DNA from: Bacillota bacterium
GTDB lineage: Bacteria; Bacillota; Negativicutes; Sporomusales; CTSoil-080
Direction: 5' to 3'
Length of the DNA: 64,000 bases
Assembly: GCA_017889635.1 (NCBI GenBank)
Contig: JAGGAC010000011.1
Coordinates: 62,001 to 126,000, forward strand
Both the position numbers and the translations under genes were made by a program. This document shows positions 35,176 through 44,176 of this stretch, in pieces. Every line of letters starts with the position of its first letter. Position 1 is the first letter of the stretch. The notes below the pieces were generated by a model that was given only the letters and a program-made list of their open reading frames with translations, did not search any database and was not told the origin of the DNA.

Positions 35176-36186
35176 TCATTCCCCCCTCAGAGCCAAACCA
35201 ATAGCCACAGCCAGTTGCGGCCCAATCTGCTGCAAATAAGGCTTAGTAAAGGACTTGTTAACCGCCATCCCTTCCAGCGGATTATGTCCCTCCACCGGCA
35301 AATCAACTCTGGCTCGCAATAAGCTTACCAATTTTTCGCAGTCAGCCAACCCAGTCACAATCACCTTATCTATCGTCGCCTGCTTGTTCTGCTGGGTAAA
35401 AAACTGAGCTGTGCGCCGCACCTCCTGTGCCAGTTCTTCAACAAAGTCATCCAGTTCCTCACCAATCGCATCCTCTTTTTCCGCCAAAGCCATCGCTGAC
35501 GAAAAGTGATCTCCCCTTACCTGAACACCCCTGGTAAAGACCGGGTTACTTTTATGAAATAGCGAAATCTGAGTACTCGCCGCTCCAACATCAAGCACCA
35601 TTGCGTTAGGTACTCCTTGCATTGTGCGGTAAAGCGCCAGCGGCTCAATATCCACCGCCAGAGGCGTCAATCCAGCCTCCCGCACCACTTGCGTAAGCTT
35701 ACCCACAACAACTTTCGGCGCTGCTACAATAAGCACCCTCAGTTCATCACCAGCCTTGCCTGTAACGGCGTAATCAAAATAGTAGCTGTCAGGCTCATAA
35801 GGTACATACTTTGGAATGTCCCATTTTATAGCCTCAGCAAACTCCTCAGGCGGCAACTTGGGAAAAATTACCTCCCGCATAAACAGAAAATGTCCTCCAA
35901 CAGCCAGCACGGCATGCTTGCCCTTAACACCGCTTTGTGCCAAAGCCATGGTTAAAAGCTCCTTTAACCCAGCAAGCTCGATAGCCAGTTCCTGTTCCTC
36001 AAGTTTTTCCTGCTCCAGCATAGACCTAGGCGCTTCCACAATTGCCAAGGTTCGTAAATATGGCTTGCCGCCAACTAACGACACTTCCGCCACTTTGACC
36101 GCACCATTACCAAAATCTACCCCCACCAGCGTAGTTATCCGTCCCCGAAACAGCTTGGTAAACCGCTTCCACCAGTCCCAGGTCAT
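35176..36186 (-). CDS. pilM: Type IV pilus actin-like ATPase PilM (operon 1)
   Basis: Cytoplasmic FtsA/actin-fold protein that links PilN to the pilus motor. Phosphate-1 motif VGVDFGNGAVKVAEV near residue 20, AIKWDIPKYVPYEPDSYYFDY near 110, phosphate-2 MVLDVGAASTQISLF and TIDKVIVTGLADC are visible. The ATG at 36186 has AAGGAGGTTAC upstream; the open frame extends 23 codons further without a site. 336 aa. Confidence 0.9.
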   Translation of the reverse strand: MTWDWWKRFTKLFRGRITTLVGVDFGNGAVKVAEVSLVGGKPYLRTLAIVEAPRSMLEQEKLEEQELAIELAGLKELLTMALAQSGVKGKHAVLAVGGHFLFMREVIFPKLPPEEFAEAIKWDIPKYVPYEPDSYYFDYAVTGKAGDELRVLIVAAPKVVVGKLTQVVREAGLTPLAVDIEPLALYRTMQGVPNAMVLDVGAASTQISLFHKSNPVFTRGVQVRGDHFSSAMALAEKEDAIGEELDDFVEELAQEVRRTAQFFTQQNKQATIDKVIVTGLADCEKLVSLLRARVDLPVEGHNPLEGMAVNKSFTKPYLQQIGPQLAVAIGLALRGE

Positions 36187-36261
36187 GCCGTAACCTCCTT
36201 GTCTATCCTCAGCCCCAACGCGGCAAATAGTCAACTTTAGCTCCTGATTCATCACATCGTT

Positions 36262-36314
36262 CGGTTGGCCGGAAAGAGTTTTTTCTAAATTAAATATCTC
36301 ATTCCGGCCAACCG
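36262..36314 (-). other. Hairpin downstream of the operon-1 pilin gene
   Basis: 13-bp perfect inverted repeat CGGTTGGCCGGAA / TTCCGGCCAACCG around a 27-base loop, between pilA and pilM. No T-run. Probably an mRNA 3'-protecting or processing hairpin that lets pilin mRNA accumulate (inference). Operon 2 has an unrelated hairpin at the same place. Confidence 0.6.
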
Positions 36315-36355
36315 CCTCACCAAAATTACAGCATTATATTAAATTAAAAATGGCC

Positions 36356-36775
36356 TCACTTTACAGCTCCTGTTAGAGTTGCCAAACCGTCTGCGGTATT
36401 AGTTTTTGTTGCGCCGAGATACGCTCTGTTAGTATTAGAATCATAATTATAATCATCGCTAGCACAAGTAAATGTTGCACCAGCCGGAAATCTAGCCGTT
36501 CCACTAGCCGGCGCTTTCGGAATAGTTCCAAGATAAGTCGGCGCTAAATCACTTAGTTGAGTAATAGTAACACCATTAGCTGCCGCCATTGCAAGGCCAC
36601 TGTCAATTGTCCTCAGATCACCCATAATCTTGGCCCCTCGCGCCGTTTCCTGGGATGCTATATATTTAGGTACCGCGACAGCTGCCAGAATACCAAGAAT
36701 AGCTGCAACCACCACTAGTTCAATCAGAGTAAAACCTTTCTGATTCTTCGCCTTTTTTAACAATTTATTTAGCAT
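36356..36775 (-). CDS. pilA: Major type IV prepilin (operon 1)
   Basis: Class III signal: short basic leader, then KG|FTLIELVVVAAILGILAAVAVP, with Glu at mature position 5. 139 aa with a C-terminal globular part holding AGATFTCASDDYNYDS. Only one cysteine, so no D-loop disulfide. Sits between pilC and pilM behind a strong GGAGG site. The mature sequence is clearly different from the operon-2 pilin outside the N-terminal helix. Confidence 0.9.
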   Translation of the reverse strand: MLNKLLKKAKNQKGFTLIELVVVAAILGILAAVAVPKYIASQETARGAKIMGDLRTIDSGLAMAAANGVTITQLSDLAPTYLGTIPKAPASGTARFPAGATFTCASDDYNYDSNTNRAYLGATKTNTADGLATLTGAVK

Positions 36776-36789
36776 AATATAATTCCTCC

Positions 36790-38007
36790 CTAGTGAACTT
36801 TAGTGACCATGTCAAACAAAGGATACATCAGCGAAATAATAATGCTTCCCAGAATAACTCCCATTACCACAATCAAGAACGGCTCCAACAGGCTGCTCAG
36901 CCTGGCAACCATATCATCGACATCATTTTCATAGAACTCTGATACTTTGCGCAACATGGCATCCAGTTTTCCTGTTTCCTCACCGATAGCCACCATCTGA
37001 ACCACCATCGGAGGGAAGAGGCCACTCTGACTGAGCGGAACCGAAAAGCTAAACCCCTCCTGGATACTGCTCTGAGCCATGCTTAGCGCCGTCACCATCG
37101 GCTTGATGTCAGTAGTGTTCTTAACCACATCAAGAGCCTGAACAATAGGCACACCACCATCAATCAAAGTAGCCAGCGTACGGCTGAAACGGGCGATAGC
37201 CACCTTGCGGTACAAAATACCAAATACCGGCAGACTGAGAACAATATCATCCATTATTGCCTTGAAACCAGAGAACTTAGCGCTTCGCGACACCAGGTAC
37301 CCGCCAATCACCACTCCTGCCAACATAAAAACGCCATAGTCCCTCATTAGATTGCTTGCTCCAAGAAGGACCTTAGTCGGCAGCGGAAGTTCGACCTGCA
37401 TCTGAGAATACATGTCCACAAAGGACGGCATAATAAACACCAAAATTCCGATAACCGCCAAAATGGCGAACACCAACACCGCCGCGGGATAAATCATCGC
37501 CGACTTTACCCGCTGATTAAGCTTATGATCCTTCTCAAACTGCAACGCCAGTTGGTCCAGCACTTCGTCCAGCACACCGCCTAATTCGCCGGACTCAATC
37601 AGATACACCATTACACTAGGAAAAACTGCCTGATGCTGAGCCATGGCCGCCGACAGCGCCCCACCCTCTTGAACGTTTTTGTAGACGCTTTGAAGAGCCT
37701 TTTTCAATACAGGACCGTCAGCCTGTTCAATCAAAATACTGAGCACGTTAACAAGCGGCAATCCCGCCGACACCATCGTGGCAAATTGTCGGCAAAAAAT
37801 AGTCAGTTCCTGCAGCGACACCCCCTTAAACTCAGCGAAATATTCTCCAATAGCTTTGCGCTTAGCCCGGGCCTGCTCGATTTTCAGTACCAGCATGCCC
37901 TGGTTGCGGATATGGGCTGCCACCGCCGCCTGGCCGTCAGCTAATAGTTCGCCTTTAATAATCTGACCAGTGCGGTCCCTGGCGCGGTAGAAAAAGTTTT
38001 CCGCCAT
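36790..38007 (-). CDS. pilC: Type IV pilus inner-membrane platform protein PilC (operon 1)
   Basis: Polytopic platform protein (GspF family). N-terminal YRARDRTGQIIKGEL, two T2SSF domains (about 60-185 and 265-390), the first with FCRQFATMVSAGLPLV, the second with FSRTLATLIDGGVPIVQAL, and the C-terminal LLEPFLIVVMGVILG helix. 405 aa. RBS GGAGG. Works with PilB and PilT encoded just upstream. Confidence 0.93.
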   Translation of the reverse strand: MAENFFYRARDRTGQIIKGELLADGQAAVAAHIRNQGMLVLKIEQARAKRKAIGEYFAEFKGVSLQELTIFCRQFATMVSAGLPLVNVLSILIEQADGPVLKKALQSVYKNVQEGGALSAAMAQHQAVFPSVMVYLIESGELGGVLDEVLDQLALQFEKDHKLNQRVKSAMIYPAAVLVFAILAVIGILVFIMPSFVDMYSQMQVELPLPTKVLLGASNLMRDYGVFMLAGVVIGGYLVSRSAKFSGFKAIMDDIVLSLPVFGILYRKVAIARFSRTLATLIDGGVPIVQALDVVKNTTDIKPMVTALSMAQSSIQEGFSFSVPLSQSGLFPPMVVQMVAIGEETGKLDAMLRKVSEFYENDVDDMVARLSSLLEPFLIVVMGVILGSIIISLMYPLFDMVTKVH

Positions 38008-38035
38008 AATCCTTTCCTCCCTTCACCTTAAAGTC

Positions 38036-39103
38036 TTACAGTAACCCCAATAAGCGTTTCAATATTTCCTGGTCGGACGCCCGTTCCAGCGCCTCTTCAT
38101 AGGCTACAAGTCCTTTGCGAATCAGGTCCCGCAGGCTACAATCCATAGACTGCATACCAACCTTAGCTCCCGTCTGGAGAACAGATGGCAATTGTTGCGT
38201 CTTACTTTCGCGGATAATATTGCGCACCGCTGGCGTAACCAGCAAAATTTCCGTCGCTGCTACCCTTCCTTTGCCATCCTGTCGCGGCAAAAGCTGCTGC
38301 GACACAATCCCCTGCAATGTCAATGACAGCTGAATACGCACCTGTTGTTGCTGATAAGGCGGAAAAACATCAATAATTCTATCAATAGTTTGCGCCGCAT
38401 CCCCGGTATGAAGCGTTGCCAGTACTAAATGCCCTGTCTCGGCAGCTGTAATGGCTGTAGCTACAGTCTCCGTATCGCGCATTTCCCCTACCAGAATAAC
38501 ATCTGGATCCTCTCTCAGTGCCGCCCGAAGCGCACCGGCAAAAGTCTGTGTATCTAGATAAAGTTCCCGTTGGTTAACAATGCTTCTATTATGAGAATGA
38601 AGAAACTCAATCGGGTCTTCCAATGTTATAATATGGCAGGCCCGTTCACTATTAATCAGCCCAACCATTGCCGCCAGTGTTGTTGATTTTCCGCTGCCGG
38701 TAGGACCAGTTACCAATACTAGCCCCCTGGGTCTCATAGCCAGCATCTTTAGTACCTCGGGAAGCCCCAGTTCGTCCAATGTAGGCACCCGTTCATTTAC
38801 CATGCGGATAGAAATTGCCACACTTCCCCTCTGGCGAAAAGCATTAACCCTAAACCTGCTCAACCCATGAATAGCATAGGCAAAATCAACTTCTCCCTGC
38901 ACAGCGAACTTATCCAATACTTCCGCGCCGGCGATTTCCCCCAATAAATATTGGGTCGTTTCCGGACGCAGCCTAGGATAATCAAGCGGCATCAGTTTAC
39001 CATTAACCCTAAGCACCGGCGGTACGCCGACAGTAATATGAAGATCAGAAGCCTGACAAACCAGCGCCGCTCTTAAAAGTTCATTCATCGTAACCTTTTC
39101 CAC
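38036..39103 (-). CDS. pilT: Pilus retraction ATPase PilT (operon 1)
   Basis: Hexameric ATPase that retracts the pilus. N-terminal ASDLHITVGVPPVLRVNGKL, Walker A GPTGSGKSTTLA, Asp box ITLEDPIEFLH, Walker B DPDVILVGEMRD, His box LVLATLHTGDAAQTIDRIIDVFP and the AIRNLIRE-type retraction motif as PAVRNIIRESKTQQ. GTG start with GGAG formed by the end of pilB. 355 aa. Confidence 0.93.
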   Translation of the reverse strand: MEKVTMNELLRAALVCQASDLHITVGVPPVLRVNGKLMPLDYPRLRPETTQYLLGEIAGAEVLDKFAVQGEVDFAYAIHGLSRFRVNAFRQRGSVAISIRMVNERVPTLDELGLPEVLKMLAMRPRGLVLVTGPTGSGKSTTLAAMVGLINSERACHIITLEDPIEFLHSHNRSIVNQRELYLDTQTFAGALRAALREDPDVILVGEMRDTETVATAITAAETGHLVLATLHTGDAAQTIDRIIDVFPPYQQQQVRIQLSLTLQGIVSQQLLPRQDGKGRVAATEILLVTPAVRNIIRESKTQQLPSVLQTGAKVGMQSMDCSLRDLIRKGLVAYEEALERASDQEILKRLLGLL

Positions 39104-39105
39104 GA

Positions 39106-40785
39106 TTACACTCCACTATAGGCAACCCGTATGACCTCGTCCACTGTTGTCAGGCCATCGAGCGCTTTCAATATTCCGTCCTGACGCATCGGCACCATTC
39201 CCTCGCCTGTCGCTATACTGAACAGTTCCCTTGCAGAAGACTGATGAATAAGTGCTTCTTGCAGCCCCGGCGATAGTGGCATAACCTCATTAATAGTCAT
39301 CCTTCCCCTATAGCCGCTGCCGCCGCAACGCTCGCATCCGCGACCCCTATACAACGTCAGATTTGGATTAGCCAGCCTTTCCTTTAGTGCCTCATCAGAA
39401 AATTCCCGGCTGCTCTTTAAAAACAGTTGATCCGTCGAACCAGCCTCAAGGGAATAGCTCTCCTTGCAATTAGGGCAAATAATCCGTACCAAGCGCTGGG
39501 CAACCACCCCCAGCACCGACGATGCCACCAGAAACGGCTCAGCCCCCATATCTATCAGCCGGGAAATAGCACCGGTAGCATCATTGGTATGTAGTGTACT
39601 TAATACTAAATGCCCGGTAAGAGCCGCTCTGACCGCAATGTCAGCAGTTTCACTATCCCTGATTTCACCCACCATCACAATATTCGGGTCCTGACGTAAT
39701 ATCGACCTGAGACCGCTGGCAAAGGTCAGTCCGGCTTTAGAATTAACCAATATCTGATTAACCCCTGCCAGCATATACTCTACCGGGTCTTCAATAGTAA
39801 TAATATTTTTTTCTGGCGAGTTAATCTCCACCAACGTCGAATAAAGCGTTGTCGTCTTGCCACTGCCGGTTGGACCTGTCACCAAAATCATGCCATAGGA
39901 TTGGCTGTACATTCTTTGATACCGTTCAAAATTATGCTTAGAAAAACCTAGACTAGAAATATCAAGAACCACTGCCGCCCGATCCAAAATCCGGAGCACT
40001 ACCTTTTCCCCCAGCACAGTAGGCAGAGTAGACGCCCGAATGTCAATATCCCGTCCCTTTTCCTGCACCTTGATTCGCCCGTCCTGTGGCATCCGTTTTT
40101 CAGCAATATCCATATCAGCCATAATCTTGATACGACTGACAATTGCATTTTGCGTCGCCTTCGGAAAGGTTACTATCTCTCTTAATACACCGTCAATTCT
40201 AAACCGGACCCTTACCTGGCGCTCCATCGGCTCGATATGAATATCGCTGGAGCGAGCCCTTACCGCCTGACTAATCAGACCGTTAACAATACCAATTATC
40301 GGGGCATCATCCGCCGTCTGAATTTCTGAAACCGCCGCCAGTTCCTCTTCCTGCAGCTTCGTTACCGCCCGCTCTACAATGTCCCTCACACCATATGCAT
40401 TGCCAATGGCTTGTTCAAGCTCGCCCTCGGCAACAATCACTGGTTGAACATCAAACCCAGTTACCATTCGCACATCATCAATAGCAAAGAAATTGGTAGG
40501 ATCAGCCATCGCCAGTATTAACCTACGACCCGCCTTCTTTAGCGGCAACACCTTATGCCGTTCGGCAAGTTGAGCCGGAATAAGAAGCGCCGCGTCCCTA
40601 TCAAGGGGATACTGCAACAAATTAACCCGCTCAATCCCCAGCTGACGTTCCAGAGCCTGAAGAATACGTTCCTCACTAACAAAGCCCATATTAATTAGCG
40701 TTTTTCCCAGCCGCTCTCCATTTTTACTTTGGACTCCTAGCGCCTTCTGTAACTGTTCTTCATTTATGAGTCCATCGCCGACCAA
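39106..40785 (-). CDS. pilB: Pilus extension ATPase PilB (operon 1), start codon uncertain
   Basis: Assembly ATPase with MshEN-type N-terminus, Walker A GPTGSGKTTTLYS, Asp box IEDPVEYML, Walker B DPNIVMVGEIRD, His box LSTLHTNDA and zinc cysteines CPNCKES and CERCGGSGYRGR. The first usual start is TTG at 40785 without a ribosome site. Homology to the operon-2 copy continues upstream through RLGD to about 40818. There GGGGAGGAG is followed by ACG and ATA, where the paralogue has a normal ATG. So it either uses a rare ATA/ACG start or lost its start. Otherwise intact, 559 codons. Confidence 0.88.
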   Translation of the reverse strand: MVGDGLINEEQLQKALGVQSKNGERLGKTLINMGFVSEERILQALERQLGIERVNLLQYPLDRDAALLIPAQLAERHKVLPLKKAGRRLILAMADPTNFFAIDDVRMVTGFDVQPVIVAEGELEQAIGNAYGVRDIVERAVTKLQEEELAAVSEIQTADDAPIIGIVNGLISQAVRARSSDIHIEPMERQVRVRFRIDGVLREIVTFPKATQNAIVSRIKIMADMDIAEKRMPQDGRIKVQEKGRDIDIRASTLPTVLGEKVVLRILDRAAVVLDISSLGFSKHNFERYQRMYSQSYGMILVTGPTGSGKTTTLYSTLVEINSPEKNIITIEDPVEYMLAGVNQILVNSKAGLTFASGLRSILRQDPNIVMVGEIRDSETADIAVRAALTGHLVLSTLHTNDATGAISRLIDMGAEPFLVASSVLGVVAQRLVRIICPNCKESYSLEAGSTDQLFLKSSREFSDEALKERLANPNLTLYRGRGCERCGGSGYRGRMTINEVMPLSPGLQEALIHQSSARELFSIATGEGMVPMRQDGILKALDGLTTVDEVIRVAYSGV

Positions 40786-40843
40786 AAGATCGCCTAACCG
40801 TAAACTCTGATTGTTTATCGTAAGCTCCTCCCCTAACAGGCAG

Positions 40844-42043
40844 TTATTTGTTTACCTTAGCGGTAAGAATTACCACAATTTCCGTTTCTTCATTACTGCT
40901 ATTACTATTCTTAAAGAACGTGCCGACAAACGGCAGATCCCCTAAAACAGGTACCTTAGTCCGGGTATGAGACACAGTAGAACTCATCAAGCCTCCGATA
41001 GCCATAGTTTCTCCGTCGACCATCACCAAATCAGTCTCAGCAGTACGAGTAGAAATCTTATAATTAGTGCCACCCAAAGCAGCAGACGGTGTTGATACCT
41101 CAGCTAAGAGATGCGCCCGAACCCTGCCGTCAGGACTGACAACCGGCGTATATACCAGTTTAATACCAGTATCTACATAACTTACTGTTGTCGAGGTTAC
41201 ACCACTGCTCGTAGTCTGTGACTGTACCGGCACCTTATCGCCAATAAGGATCTTTGCTTCCTTACCGGAAATAGTGCTTATTTTAGGCTTAGCCAATACT
41301 TTGGCATTGCCTTTTGACACTAGGGCATTGATTTGGCTCTGAAACCGAAATTGATAGGGATTACCGTCCGGCGCCCTGCCAAAACTAATGGCCCCGTAGT
41401 TAGAAAGGTCTGTAGTTGACGTACTGCCAGACTGTACCGGACCAGGAGCAAAACTCCATTCAAAACCCAAATTTTTGCTATCCGACTTATTGATTTCAAT
41501 CACCTGGGCCTCAATCGTCACCTGCTTCGCCGGAACATCTAAGTTCTCTATCGCAGTACGCACCGCTGCCGCTTCGGCAGGGGAACCGAAAAACACCAGC
41601 GTATTTGTGGCATCGTCCGCCTTCAGCCGTTCATCACCAATCGCACCAGTCAGCATTTTTTTTACATCAGCTGCCACGCTATACTTCAAGGGAAAGACCG
41701 TTACTGATCCAAACCCGGTTAAAAGCGTTTTCGGATCGGCTACCACAATCGCACCGTTTGGCATCCGTTGACAAGTATATCCCCGGGTCTTAACCACCAG
41801 ATTTAACGCCTCATCTAACGGCATATCCGTAATATTCAAAGATATTTTACCCTTCACCGTTTCGTCAACAATTATGTTAACTCCGTCCACCGCCGCAATT
41901 GCTGCCAAAATATCGCGCACTTCAGCGTTCTCAACATTCAAAGTTACCGGACTGTCTGATGCTAGACACACACCATTTACAAACAATAACGCCATAACTA
42001 CTAAACTAATAATGCCGCTGCTAAAACACTTCCGCACTGTCAT
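40844..42043 (-). CDS. pilQ: Compact pilus secretin PilQ (operon 1)
   Basis: Outer-membrane channel for the pilus. Signal sequence (about 1-28), one STN/N0-type domain (VTLNVENAEVRDILAAIAAVDGVN), one N1-like domain (LDVPAKQVTIEAQVIEI ends it) and the secretin core ending VPVLGDLPFVGTFFKN and ETEIVVILTAKV. At 399 aa it is much shorter than proteobacterial PilQ (about 700) and lacks AMIN domains. Follows pilP by two bases. Confidence 0.88.
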   Translation of the reverse strand: MTVRKCFSSGIISLVVMALLFVNGVCLASDSPVTLNVENAEVRDILAAIAAVDGVNIIVDETVKGKISLNITDMPLDEALNLVVKTRGYTCQRMPNGAIVVADPKTLLTGFGSVTVFPLKYSVAADVKKMLTGAIGDERLKADDATNTLVFFGSPAEAAAVRTAIENLDVPAKQVTIEAQVIEINKSDSKNLGFEWSFAPGPVQSGSTSTTDLSNYGAISFGRAPDGNPYQFRFQSQINALVSKGNAKVLAKPKISTISGKEAKILIGDKVPVQSQTTSSGVTSTTVSYVDTGIKLVYTPVVSPDGRVRAHLLAEVSTPSAALGGTNYKISTRTAETDLVMVDGETMAIGGLMSSTVSHTRTKVPVLGDLPFVGTFFKNSNSSNEETEIVVILTAKVNK

Positions 42044-42045
42044 CG

Positions 42046-42576
42046 TTACCTCCTCATCCCTAGCGTTATCAAACCCCCTGGTCCAGCCAGCACCGCATAC
42101 CCTGAATCAACAGCGACAAGTCTATATTCGCCAATTTCCTCGCCAACTAAAACCGACCGTGTTTGTGACCCTAACGTTAAAATTGCTGCACTGGCCGTAC
42201 TTCCAACCACCGTTCCTTTTATTATTGGAAGCATCGGCGCCTTCATTACCGGTGCTTTGTCTGCTTTAACCGCTGGCACATCCGAAGCTCGAGCGCCAAC
42301 CGGTTCGGCCACTACAGTTTGCTCATGTTGCCGAAATGACGCCGGTATCAAAAATGGATCTCTTGCAGCAACCACTGGCGGCACTCTCTCCAGCGAAACA
42401 GGCAGCGGCTGCACTTCCCCCGAACCTTTTCCCCCAGGGCTTACCACCACCATCGGCACCATTGGGGTTGGATCAGCTATCCTGCTATAAAAATATCCGA
42501 CAGCCATTATTACCAGTATCGCTAAAAGCACCCATGTCCGCCTTGTGAAACCAAGTTTTCTAAAATCCACGCTCAT
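42046..42576 (-). CDS. pilP: PilP/GspC-like pilus protein (operon 1)
   Basis: One N-terminal membrane helix (RTWVLLAILVIMAVGYFYS), a Pro-rich linker, and a C-terminal beta domain (IIKGTVVGSTASAAILTLGSQ, then EIGEYRLVAVD) similar to the HR-type domain of PilP and GspC that contacts the secretin. 176 aa. Not lipidated. Placed directly before pilQ as expected. Confidence 0.75.
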   Translation of the reverse strand: MSVDFRKLGFTRRTWVLLAILVIMAVGYFYSRIADPTPMVPMVVVSPGGKGSGEVQPLPVSLERVPPVVAARDPFLIPASFRQHEQTVVAEPVGARASDVPAVKADKAPVMKAPMLPIIKGTVVGSTASAAILTLGSQTRSVLVGEEIGEYRLVAVDSGYAVLAGPGGLITLGMRR

Positions 42577-42640
42577 GCCCTTCTCTCCATTTCAGCTATA
42601 ACTTTGCCTTATTTTGAGTATAACTAAGATTACAGCTAAT

Positions 42641-43996
42641 TCACGGAAACTCTATGTTATAGCCTCCATTAGAGTTCTGACCAGTTACCCCGTTATTTGC
42701 GTCTGTAGTTCCAAAACTATTAGCAGATAAAGATATTTTTTTATAGGTACTGCTTGTCGGATTTGTGTCAACATTTACCTTATAAACTTGCACCGGATTT
42801 GTTGACGGATCGCTTGCCGCTGGTGTATCGGCGCGATAGACGACAATGGTTCCAAGAATACATTTTAGGGCTTGCAGCTTTTGGTCATCCGTAATATTGC
42901 TACTAATAATCGCCTGAATATTAGCCGGAGAAAAATCCGTACTTGCGGTAATAAGCACCCATGGTGGCATAAAATAGGAATTACTAGAGCTGCGGTTAAT
43001 ATTATTTAAGCTATCGGTACCTGTAACAAATACGGCAGGTTCACCATTCCATAAGTTAAGCGAGTTATACTTCGAAAGTAAACTGTAATAATTAAACAAG
43101 GTAGAAGTAGTATCTTTATAGGCAGGCGTTGAAGCGCTATATGGATTAGTTGACTCATCACCAGAATCGTCAGCCCATCCGGCATGATTGGTAAAGTTTT
43201 CATAACTGTAGGTATTAGGTGAATATGTAGAATCGATAATTATGCTTCCATCCGCAATTGAACCAGGCACATAATTTAGCTTCGTCCAGCCATAATGCCA
43301 GTTGCTGCCCCACATTGGATTACTAGTTGATCCGTCATATCTCAGTTGCGAAGCCGAAGTAAAAGCTTGGGCATTCTCCTGCAGAATAAGCTCAGCAAGT
43401 CCGTTCCAGCTTTCCGTATTATAAAGCTTTCCTGCATCACGTTTCCATTTTTTTGTTTTAGCATTTTTTACAGCGCCGGTTACCGTATAATATACATATT
43501 GAAAAGACAGGGGCAAACTCTTTATGCCGGTATTTTTTTGAACAGTAACATTAACAGTAAGTTTTCGGGAAATATTTCGCGAAGTTCCGGTAGCAGTAAG
43601 CACATAAACAATATCGTTCTTGGTACTGGAATTAATACAGACCGGAGCTGTCACCGGATCATTTGTGCCCGCTAATTGAATAAGTACAGAGTATTTCAGG
43701 TTGTTATTGGTATCAACTACCTTATTATTATTCAGCGCTATAGTACTAGTTTGCAGCCAACTCCAATCCGGAGCTCCTCCGGTTTTGCCGGTTTCAAAAC
43801 ATGTTAAAGCTCGCTTTATACCTGCTTCAGCCGCATTTTGAGCATTAATTGCGTCAGCATTATTAGCACTGTTTTTAGTCGTAGCAGTAACAGCAAACAT
43901 AACGCCTGATAAAAGGATTCCGGCTAACAACATAGTCATAATAGCAATTATTGATGTTGAACCCGCTTGTCGAAAAATAATGCTGATTTTATGCAT
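42641..43996 (-). CDS. PilX/GspK-like minor pilin (operon 1)
   Basis: N-terminal helix GSTSIIAIMTMLLAGILLSGVMFAV without a Glu at the usual +5 place, as in GspK-type tip pilins. A large 400-residue extracellular part is rich in Ser, Thr, Asn and Tyr. The ATG at 43996 (MHKISIIF) has AAAGG upstream and is preferred over one 13 codons earlier. It likely sits at the pilus tip. Its outer part is unlike the operon-2 homologue. Separated from pilW by an unusual structured insert. Confidence 0.7.
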   Translation of the reverse strand: MHKISIIFRQAGSTSIIAIMTMLLAGILLSGVMFAVTATTKNSANNADAINAQNAAEAGIKRALTCFETGKTGGAPDWSWLQTSTIALNNNKVVDTNNNLKYSVLIQLAGTNDPVTAPVCINSSTKNDIVYVLTATGTSRNISRKLTVNVTVQKNTGIKSLPLSFQYVYYTVTGAVKNAKTKKWKRDAGKLYNTESWNGLAELILQENAQAFTSASQLRYDGSTSNPMWGSNWHYGWTKLNYVPGSIADGSIIIDSTYSPNTYSYENFTNHAGWADDSGDESTNPYSASTPAYKDTTSTLFNYYSLLSKYNSLNLWNGEPAVFVTGTDSLNNINRSSSNSYFMPPWVLITASTDFSPANIQAIISSNITDDQKLQALKCILGTIVVYRADTPAASDPSTNPVQVYKVNVDTNPTSSTYKKISLSANSFGTTDANNGVTGQNSNGGYNIEFP

Positions 43997-44040
43997 TACT
44001 TGTTTGCGCCTTTCATTAACAAAATATCGCTGCAAACCTG

Positions 44041-44172
44041 CGTTCCTTTTTATCTCGTTAACAGCCTGTAAGACTCCGTCCTCTTAGGCCGGAGGAGAGC
44101 AGGCTATAACCTCGAACTAACTTCGTTCTAAGCGTTCGATGGGAGCAATACCCCCCCCCCCCCCCGAACGCA
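44041..44172. repeat. Structured insert with a 15-C tract between minor pilin genes
   Basis: The gap holds nested hairpins: AGCCTG/CAGGCT closing around CTCCG.CCT/AGG.CGGAG (about 44062-44106), CGAAC/GTTCG near 44112-44127, and GCGTTCG/CGAACGC (44131-44171) enclosing C15 at 44151-44165. The matching gap in operon 2 is only about 20-30 bases and lacks all this. It looks like an inserted small mobile or palindromic element. No open frame. Confidence 0.55.
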
Positions 44173-44176
44173 AGAC

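Noticed and set aside
44041..44172. CRISPR array or full insertion sequence
   Set aside because: No spaced direct repeats and no transposase frame; only nested inverted repeats and a homopolymer.
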